Assembly: GCA_025922755.1 (NCBI GenBank)
Contig: JAICHE010000077.1
Coordinates: 1 to 6,134 of the forward strand
Direction of reading: 5' to 3'
DNA from: Nitrososphaeraceae archaeon
GTDB lineage: Archaea; Thermoproteota; Nitrososphaeria; Nitrososphaerales; Nitrosopumilaceae
DNA length: 6,134 nucleotides
The notes below the pieces were generated by a model that made no database searches, was not told the DNA's origin, and worked only from the letters and a program-made list of their open reading frames with translations. Below, piece by piece: positions 1 to 5,242 of the stretch. How positions within the stretch are numbered: the first letter of the stretch is position 1; each line of letters begins with the position of its first letter. The position numbers and the translations under genes are program-made.

Positions 1-642
1 TTTAACTAATTCAGGTGAAATAATATCTGTTAATTCCTGAGATGTTTTGTAAATTAATTTCAAACTTAGTATTGCTAAAACCCCACCCAAAATTAAAGCC
101 GCAATAAAATCCCCGCTATAGAATCCATAAGTAACCAAAACAATTCCAATAATTGCAACGATAGTAGAACCCAAATCCATGAAGGCATGGTAAAAATCTG
201 CCTTGAGAGTGGTTCCGCCAATTTTAGAAATGGATCTTTTCAAAATGACTATTCTAAAAATATCTACTCCAATAGTGTATAATCCACCTATTATTGCAAA
301 AAGACCTGGTAGGATACTTGGTGGGGGGCTTTGCAATCTGTTAATTGACTCATAGATGAAAAATATTGCAATCAAAAATATTGCAATACCTCCAATTAAA
401 CCTCCTAAGGATTCAATTTTACCATGACCGTAAGTGTGCTCTTCATCTGGAGGTTTGATTGCCATTCGGGCAGCTAATAGCAGGATCACGGTAACCATGC
501 TATCTAGTAAAGCATGAATGCTGTCTGTGATTAGACCAAGGCTATTGGAAACAAGTCCAAAAATTAATTCAACTAAAAATGCTGAAAATATTGCTATTAG
601 TGATATTTGAAGGACTTTTGTTCTTTGAACAAACATTTCCAT
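1..642 (-). CDS. Cation diffusion facilitator (CDF) family metal transporter, partial (C-terminal part outside window)
   Basis: The visible 214 codons form the membrane domain of a CDF transporter, which exports Zn2+ or a similar divalent metal from the cytoplasm in exchange for protons. I see six hydrophobic segments, roughly residues 10-30, 36-58, 78-98, 112-132, 150-172 and 175-197. The transport site is readable: H43-x3-D47 in helix 2 and H152-x3-D156 in helix 5, the HxxxD/HxxxD pair typical of zinc-type CDFs (E. coli YiiP has DxxxD in helix 2). The loop between helices 2 and 3 carries PPDEEHTYGHGK, in which D66, H69 and H73 match the second zinc site of YiiP. The cytoplasmic C-terminal domain lies beyond the left edge. 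The start is ATG at 642, with an in-frame stop directly upstream (645-643); an in-frame ATG at 636 is an alternative. The gene is divergent from the S-layer-like gene. Family assignment is firm; the exact metal is inferred. Confidence 0.93.
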   Translation of the reverse strand, partial: MEMFVQRTKVLQISLIAIFSAFLVELIFGLVSNSLGLITDSIHALLDSMVTVILLLAARMAIKPPDEEHTYGHGKIESLGGLIGGIAIFLIAIFFIYESINRLQSPPPSILPGLFAIIGGLYTIGVDIFRIVILKRSISKIGGTTLKADFYHAFMDLGSTIVAIIGIVLVTYGFYSGDFIAALILGGVLAILSLKLIYKTSQELTDIISPELVK

Positions 643-736
643 TTATTTCAAGTGTCAGTTCTGTCTATTACATGTATTCTAAAAGGAGGAATAATGCGAC
701 AAGATTATTTGGTATAACCGTTAGAAATCATCTGCT
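643..736. promoter_or_regulatory. Divergent promoter region between the CDF gene and the S-layer-like gene
   Basis: These 94 bases must hold both promoters. For the plus-strand gene, an AT-rich TTATTTGG-like element at about 705-712 sits 25-32 nt before the ATG at 737, which fits a leaderless or very short-leader transcript. For the minus-strand gene, two weak AT-rich candidates are visible, at about 664-674 and 675-684. Neither start codon has a Shine-Dalgarno site close in front of it. Also present is AAAAGGAGGAATAATG (681-696), which opens a 7-codon frame that ends at 717; its role is unknown. The placement of boxes is by eye and by spacing only. Confidence 0.4.
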
Positions 737-3700
737 ATGTATAAAAAATCTCTAGCCATTTTGATCTTTTCTTTATTACTGCTTATCCCGATTTCTCAAG
801 CAGATGCTGCAATGAATCCTAACTTGTTCGTTTCAGCTGAAAATTCACAATTTGATAATCATTTTTCAGGTTCTATGGTAATTGAGGTTGTAATTCGTGA
901 TTCTAGCATTGGGGACACTGGTGAAGGAAAAGGAGAGCCAGATGTAACCCTTAACGGAAAATCCCTAAGAATGGTTCAAGCAACGGATGGAAACTGGTAT
1001 GCATATTTTGCAAATGTGGATAAAGCAAAGATTGCTGATTCTACAGTCCCAAATGGTAGTGAAGGACAAGGGTTAGACTTCGGTGTTTTTTGTAGTAGGA
1101 ATACTGATTCTTCAATTCTCGGAATTGATATATCAGAAACAGACGGAGTTGCTATACCGGGCCCTAGTGATGATTTAGATGGCTTCACAAATGGTGCTGT
1201 TTCTTTCTCTTCTTGTACTGGAACAATCGATAATTCTGTTGATAATCAAAACAATGTAGTAAGAAACGCAAAATCCATCAACAAATTTCCTTCTAGTGAT
1301 TCTGCGGGACAAATAGGACTAAAACCTGATGCTTGGCCTTTGATTCAACTTTTCTCTTTTGATGATGTAACAATTCAATACAATCCTGGCGGAGGAGTAC
1401 AACAAGTTGATCTTGAATATGATGAAATTCCAAACATCTCATTAGAAATTGACCGTGATAACTATCCACAAAATTCGGAAGTTTTTGTAACCATAAGTGA
1501 CATTCAATTAAACCAAGATCCTACAGATGAAGACTCTTGGACTTTTAATGTTGATTCCCCAAATGCAGTTTTTTATCAAGCATTTGATAACAATGGGCAA
1601 AACGCTGCAAATGGGAATGCTGGCTTGGTCAATTTGAAACCCTATCTTTCTTCTTTAGGTTTTGAAGAAAACGGAATACTTTCAATGGATTTAGGAAATA
1701 TAATTGAATTAGTAGGAAATTCAGAACAAGACGATAATACCTCTGTGACTGATGGATCCAATTCCTTTTCACAAATAGTTACAATTGTGGAAAATGGACC
1801 TTACTCTGGAATTTTTGATAACGGTGATGATAATGACCAATCAACAATCAAAATCCTTTCCAATGCACCTCGAGGAGAGACAGGCAGGATTGAATATAAT
1901 GATCAATCTATTTCCATATTATCTGGATTTTCAACTGCATCTGTTTCATTTGAACCTACTTTGGAGATTGGTAGTGGTTCAACATTACGACCAGGTACAG
2001 AATTTCCAGTGATTCTTGAAGATAAGGATCAGAATATCAATTCTGGTGCAAGAGATGATCTTGATAACTTCAGAGAGTCGGCTATTATCCCTACACTAGA
2101 ACTGGGTAATCCCATAACTCTTGAATCAGCTTCAAATGTAAAATTTTACACTAGTTCAAATGATAATCTGTCTAGTTTTGGAACTTTTGTTGATTCCTCA
2201 GTGCCTGACAGGAACTCTGACCGATTACTAATTGATACTTCAAAAATAGGTAGTGGTAATTTTGAAAAAATATCCTTTAATCTTGGAAAATCTGCCTCAA
2301 ATTTGAAATCTGTTTTAATTGATACATCAAAATCAAATTCATTTGGAACAAATTGGATTAATTATGATCTAAGATCTTTTTCGAGAGATTTGGAAATAAA
2401 TGATTTCTCTGACTCTTCTATTGACCTCCATTTTGGAAGTCTTAGCTCTTCTCCCATCACTATTGTAAATCCTGGACAGATGAGTTCAAGTGGCTTTATT
2501 CAGCTTAGTGATTCTGTTGTAAAAGAAATCTCTTCTAAAAGCGGGTCTGTTTTTGTGGTAATCAATTTTGATACTTCTGATAACAGCTCCGTGGTAGGTA
2601 AAATTTCCAATGAAAGTAATAGACAACCAATTGTGATGGATTTCTTTTCTTTTGGAATTGTAAATGATAATGATGTTAATAATTCGATTTATCGGTTTGA
2701 ATTAGAAGAAACAAGTGATAATTCCTCTATTTTTGAAGGAACTTTGGAATATGCAGTAACTAACCAACTAAATATTTTGGATGCGGCCTTTATTCAAACA
2801 ATAAGAACTATTGATGATGAAATAAAATTCCTTGTCACAGATAGAATGGTAGATGAGGAGGGTGTTTCGATTAATTATTCTGATTTAGCTAATGTTGGAG
2901 TATTCATTACCACTTCTGCCAAGTCTGACATTGAAACCCATTCTGGAAAAGTATTTTTGGATTCAACGACATTTAGATTTGGCCAACCCGTAACATTTAC
3001 CTTAATTGATCCCGACCTTAACCTGAAAAGTGATAGGATTGACACCTATCAGGTAGTTAATGATCCAAATTCTCCTAGTGTGGACACTGTTGGAAAAGAT
3101 GGAAATATTTTGTTAGAGATTCTAATTAAAGACATCAGATACAAAAGGTGTACAATCAATGGAGTAGAATTTGGAGGATTGGGCTCAACTGGATTTAGTT
3201 TAATTGAAACAGGTTATGATACGGGAATTTTTAAAGGAGTTTTCAAAATGCCTTCTCAAATCTGCGATAAATCTGGCACAAAACTAATTTCATCAGCCGG
3301 AGGAAGTCTTGATGCAAAATACTATGATGCTAGAGACTCTTCTGGTGAGGCAAGCATTTTTAGTCTTTCATCAAACAATCAACAAAATCAATTTTCTTCT
3401 TTACCGCGATTGAGTGAAAATGAGATTATTCGACCAACCTCTGGAAGTATTAAAGAAATTACTTTGTCAGGTAATATTTCGAATCATAAATTTGGTCTTC
3501 CATTAATTGTCCAATTAATTCGCCCTGATGGAATAGTCCAAAACTTTGAGGCATCTTTGACTAATTCTGGGGACTATAAAGCTGTCCTATCCATCGATGA
3601 TAACTCCTCAACTGGTAAATACACCATCAATTTATCTCACAATGAATTGAAAGAAGGTTCAGTTTCCTTTACAGTTTTAATGCCAAGTGTTCCTGATTGG

Positions 3701-3946
3701 GTAAAAAATAATGCTAAATGGTGGTCGACAGATGTAATTCCTGATTCAGAATTTATCGACGGTTTGGAAAATCTAATTGATGATGGGATTATCCGAATTC
3801 CATCTACTCATCCATCTACAATGTCCGAGAATATTCCAGATTGGATAAAAACAACTGCAAAGTGGTGGTCAAATGATCAAATCACTGATGATGATTTTAT
3901 ACTGGCGATTGAGTTTTTGATTAAAAAAGGTATAATTCGAATATGA
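737..3946 (+). CDS. Secreted S-layer-like surface protein with Ig-like modules and two C-terminal PDWxK/AKWW repeats
   Basis: This is a 1069-residue exported protein. Residues 1-25 are a Sec-type signal peptide (YKK, then a hydrophobic core, then QADAA; cleavage likely after A24 or A25). The next 230 or so residues (GEGKGEPDVTLNGKSLRM, then ATDGNWYAYFAN) resemble, from memory, the N-terminus of Nitrosopumilus S-layer proteins. The body is acidic and beta-rich. A D-x3-N element recurs at 255/259, 429/433 and 758/762, and an ET/EN..GIF(E/K)G-like element at 352-360, 658-668 and 824-834, marking at least three Ig-like modules. Residues 893-980 look like a fourth, different Ig-like domain. There are four cysteines (119, 160, 805, 843), which could form two disulfides, and eleven N-x-S/T sequons. 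The C-terminus carries two 37-residue Trp-rich repeats and no membrane helix. At 1069 residues it is shorter than the main Nitrosopumilus lattice protein as I recall it, so it may be a paralogue or minor lattice component. Confidence 0.85.
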   Translation: MYKKSLAILIFSLLLLIPISQADAAMNPNLFVSAENSQFDNHFSGSMVIEVVIRDSSIGDTGEGKGEPDVTLNGKSLRMVQATDGNWYAYFANVDKAKIADSTVPNGSEGQGLDFGVFCSRNTDSSILGIDISETDGVAIPGPSDDLDGFTNGAVSFSSCTGTIDNSVDNQNNVVRNAKSINKFPSSDSAGQIGLKPDAWPLIQLFSFDDVTIQYNPGGGVQQVDLEYDEIPNISLEIDRDNYPQNSEVFVTISDIQLNQDPTDEDSWTFNVDSPNAVFYQAFDNNGQNAANGNAGLVNLKPYLSSLGFEENGILSMDLGNIIELVGNSEQDDNTSVTDGSNSFSQIVTIVENGPYSGIFDNGDDNDQSTIKILSNAPRGETGRIEYNDQSISILSGFSTASVSFEPTLEIGSGSTLRPGTEFPVILEDKDQNINSGARDDLDNFRESAIIPTLELGNPITLESASNVKFYTSSNDNLSSFGTFVDSSVPDRNSDRLLIDTSKIGSGNFEKISFNLGKSASNLKSVLIDTSKSNSFGTNWINYDLRSFSRDLEINDFSDSSIDLHFGSLSSSPITIVNPGQMSSSGFIQLSDSVVKEISSKSGSVFVVINFDTSDNSSVVGKISNESNRQPIVMDFFSFGIVNDNDVNNSIYRFELEETSDNSSIFEGTLEYAVTNQLNILDAAFIQTIRTIDDEIKFLVTDRMVDEEGVSINYSDLANVGVFITTSAKSDIETHSGKVFLDSTTFRFGQPVTFTLIDPDLNLKSDRIDTYQVVNDPNSPSVDTVGKDGNILLEILIKDIRYKRCTINGVEFGGLGSTGFSLIETGYDTGIFKGVFKMPSQICDKSGTKLISSAGGSLDAKYYDARDSSGEASIFSLSSNNQQNQFSSLPRLSENEIIRPTSGSIKEITLSGNISNHKFGLPLIVQLIRPDGIVQNFEASLTNSGDYKAVLSIDDNSSTGKYTINLSHNELKEGSVSFTVLMPSVPDWVKNNAKWWSTDVIPDSEFIDGLENLIDDGIIRIPSTHPSTMSENIPDWIKTTAKWWSNDQITDDDFILAIEFLIKKGIIRI
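3689..3799 (+). repeat. C-terminal Trp-rich repeat, copy 1 (protein residues 985-1021)
   Basis: The 37-residue unit begins VPDWVKNNAKWWS and ends DDGIIRI. It matches copy 2 at 22 of 37 positions, including P, D, W, K, AKWWS, the acidic D-x3-F core and the final GIIRI. Units of the type PDWIKNNAKWW...F..GI.YLI..GII recur in many extracellular thaumarchaeal proteins. Their role is not established to my knowledge; anchoring or surface association is my inference. Confidence 0.85.
3833..3943 (+). repeat. C-terminal Trp-rich repeat, copy 2 (protein residues 1033-1069)
   Basis: This unit begins IPDWIKTTAKWWS and ends KKGIIRI, which is the exact C-terminus of the protein. It lies 144 bases after copy 1, with an 11-residue Ser/Thr/Pro-containing linker between the units. 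The middle is more hydrophobic than copy 1 (FILAIEFLI), so the final helix may pack against a membrane or partner. The two copies are clearly diverged at DNA level, so the duplication is not recent. Confidence 0.85.
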
Positions 3947-3955
3947 TCTGGTCAA

Positions 3956-3969
3956 TTTTTCTTTCATTT
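3956..3969 (+). terminator. T-rich tract after the S-layer-like gene, putative archaeal terminator
   Basis: A T-rich stretch (TTTTTCTTTCATTT) starts 9 bases after the stop codon, with no strong hairpin in front. Archaeal RNA polymerase commonly stops at such tracts without a hairpin. It lies just before the TATA-like box of the next gene, which supports separate transcripts for the two genes. Confidence 0.4.
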
Positions 3970-3970
3970 A

Positions 3971-3981
3971 ATACATAAATA
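3971..3981 (+). promoter_or_regulatory. TATA-like box for the CFI-box protein gene
   Basis: ATACATAAATA is centred about 25 nt before the ATG at 4001, the distance expected from an archaeal TATA box to a transcription start at or very near the start codon. No Shine-Dalgarno site precedes the ATG, so a leaderless mRNA is likely. Confidence 0.5.
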
Positions 3982-4000
3982 CCCTCAGGCCTGATTCAAA

Positions 4001-4990
4001 ATGAAAATGAGATTAGCTGGTTTTCTTATGTTTGCAATTCTTTCTTTATCTATTCTATCTTATGGAATTAGCGGTACGGTTTTTGCTGACTCTCACAATA
4101 TCCCGCCAATCTCTGCTAGAACTGAATTACCTTCCTATGAAAACGGTGATCGCGTATATGTAGATGGATCAATTAAAGATTTTGATCCTGACATTCATTC
4201 TAATACTGCCTTGACTTATAGGATTGTTGACACTACGGGTAACATTGTAACTATCGGACAAGTATTACCTGATTCAAGTGGACTTTTTAATTTTAATTTC
4301 ATTTCTGGTGGAAGTCTTTTCAAAGAAAATGGTGATTATACCATTGAGCTTTTCTTTGGTTCAATTAAAGGGGAAATTACAATGTTGTATAATGGAGGAG
4401 AATTTGAGCCCTCCTCGCCAATACAAGATAAAGAACCAGAACCCAAACCTGAACCCAAACCTGAACCCAAACCTGAACCAGAGCCTGAACCAGAGCCTGA
4501 ACCAGAGCCTGAACCAGAGCCTGAACCAGAGCCTGAACCCACATGTGGTCCAGGAACTGAATTAGTGAATGGTATTTGCCAAGTTATAAAAGAAGAGAAA
4601 CCATCAGGTGGCGGATGTCTAATTGCAACAGCAGCATATGGATCTGAACTTGCCCCACAAGTACAGTTCTTAAGAGAAATTAGAGACAATACAGTAATGA
4701 GTACTGCCTCTGGTGCAGCATTTATGACTGGATTTAACCAACTCTACTATTCCTTCTCACCAACAATTGCTGATATGGAAAGAGAGAATCCATTATTCCA
4801 AGAAGCAGTTAGGATGTTTATTACTCCAATGATATCCACCTTGTCTATAATGACTTTAGCAGAAGATGGAAATGATGCTCAAGTCTTAGGGTTAGGACTG
4901 TCTGTAATTGCATTAAACTTGGGAATGTACATTGCAGCACCAGCAGCAATAGGATTTACGATTCGTAAACAAATAAAGTCTAAAATTTAA
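4001..4990 (+). CDS. Secreted, membrane-anchored CFI-box C-terminal protein with Ig-like domain and EP-rich spacer
   Basis: This 329-residue surface protein has a clear modular order. Residues 1-29 are a signal peptide (cleavage likely after VFA29). Residues 35-131 form an Ig-like/macroglobulin-like domain (ELPSYENGDRVYVDGSIKD, then PDSSGLFNF and ENGDYTIELFFG). Residues 145-180 are an unbroken EP/KP dipeptide spacer. C182 and C193 bracket CGPGTELVNGIC, a small Cys-pair hairpin. GGGCLIATAAYGS at 203-215, followed by LREIRDNTV and YYSFSP, is the CFI-box-CTERM signature with Leu in place of Phe. After it come a moderately hydrophobic segment (271-288) and a strong membrane helix (295-319), ending in KQIKSK. 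The basic tail suggests a cytoplasmic C-terminus with the rest outside. Family function is unknown; the domain order suggests a membrane-held protein reaching toward the S-layer. An in-frame ATG at 4007 is an alternative start. Confidence 0.88.
   Translation: MKMRLAGFLMFAILSLSILSYGISGTVFADSHNIPPISARTELPSYENGDRVYVDGSIKDFDPDIHSNTALTYRIVDTTGNIVTIGQVLPDSSGLFNFNFISGGSLFKENGDYTIELFFGSIKGEITMLYNGGEFEPSSPIQDKEPEPKPEPKPEPKPEPEPEPEPEPEPEPEPEPEPEPTCGPGTELVNGICQVIKEEKPSGGGCLIATAAYGSELAPQVQFLREIRDNTVMSTASGAAFMTGFNQLYYSFSPTIADMERENPLFQEAVRMFITPMISTLSIMTLAEDGNDAQVLGLGLSVIALNLGMYIAAPAAIGFTIRKQIKSKI
4433..4540 (+). repeat. In-frame 12-bp tandem repeat encoding the EP/KP spacer
   Basis: The DNA holds three copies of GAACCCAAACCT (4439-4474; Glu-Pro-Lys-Pro) followed directly by five exact copies of GAACCAGAGCCT (4475-4534; Glu-Pro-Glu-Pro), with partial units at both ends. 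The protein has 15 EP and 3 KP dipeptides over 36 residues. The exact identity of the copies points to recent expansion or ongoing slippage. Gain or loss of a 12-base unit keeps the frame, so spacer length could vary among strains. Confidence 0.95.
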
Positions 4991-4991
4991 T
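4983..4991 (+). promoter_or_regulatory. Possible TATA-like box for the 50-residue membrane protein
   Basis: AAATTTAAT overlaps the stop codon of the preceding gene and lies 20-28 nt before the ATG at 5011, a spacing seen for other genes here. It is a weak match in an AT-rich genome. Read-through from the preceding gene, which ends only 20 bases earlier, is an equal alternative. Confidence 0.28.
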
Positions 4992-5010
4992 TTCTTAGAA
5001 CAAGAAAATT

Positions 5011-5163
5011 ATGATTTTATTCTTTTTTGCAATTCTATCTTCTGTATTTTTAGTCGAGATAGAAATTGGTGTATTGGCATTTGTCTCAACAATCATCATA
5101 ATTGCTATGGCGGTTATTGTAAAAATTATTAAAAATAAAAAATTAGGAAAAAAAGAACCCTGA
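5011..5163 (+). CDS. Small membrane protein, 50 residues, function unknown
   Basis: ATG at 5011 opens a 50-codon frame ending in TGA at 5161-5163. The product is strikingly hydrophobic at residues 1-14 (MILFFFAILSSVFL), has two acids at E16 and E18, then a second hydrophobic stretch at about 19-37, and ends in a lysine-rich tail (K38, K41, K43, K44, K47, K48). This reads as a one- or two-helix membrane protein with a cytoplasmic basic tail. It starts 20 bases after the CFI-box protein gene on the same strand, so it may be co-transcribed with it. I recognise no family and assign no function. A random AT-rich frame can look hydrophobic, but the ordered hydrophobic-acidic-hydrophobic-basic layout and tidy fit between neighbours favour a real gene. 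Confidence 0.6.
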   Translation: MILFFFAILSSVFLVEIEIGVLAFVSTIIIIAMAVIVKIIKNKKLGKKEP

Positions 5164-5212
5164 TAAAAAAATCACCATCATTTCATTAATTATACACAAT
5201 CCACACTCTAAG

Positions 5213-5222
5213 TTATTATACT
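5213..5222 (+). promoter_or_regulatory. TATA-like box for the 107-residue protein gene
   Basis: TTATTATACT lies 21-30 nt before the ATG at 5243, matching a leaderless archaeal promoter. A second, similar element (ATTAATTATACAC, about 5185-5197) lies roughly 25 bases further upstream and could be an alternative promoter giving a short leader. The 79-base gap 5164-5242 shows nothing else I can support. Confidence 0.5.
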
Positions 5223-5242
5223 AAAAAGATTTAGAACAAACA

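Noticed and set aside
976..1188. Minus-strand 70-residue frame opposite the S-layer-like gene
   Set aside because: It lies wholly antisense to a well-supported coding region, with no recognisable domain or start signal.
1785..2012. Plus-strand 75-residue frame within the S-layer-like gene
   Set aside because: It is an out-of-frame reading of the main gene; its hydrophobic and Leu/His-rich content looks like frame-shifted beta-rich coding sequence.
4433..4540. CRISPR array or regulatory direct repeats
   Set aside because: The 12-bp units are contiguous with no spacers and are in frame with Glu-Pro coding, so they are a protein-level tandem repeat.
4278..4565. Plus-strand frame with LNPN/LNQS repeats
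   Set aside because: It is the shifted frame of the same 12-bp repeat inside a gene with a clear signal peptide and CFI-box; no independent support.
4336..4689. Minus-strand 117-residue frame with a long Gly-Ser repeat
   Set aside because: It is the antisense reading of the 12-bp EP/KP repeat in the CFI-box gene. The Gly-Ser run is a by-product of GGCTCT/GGTTC complements, and there is no promoter or domain.
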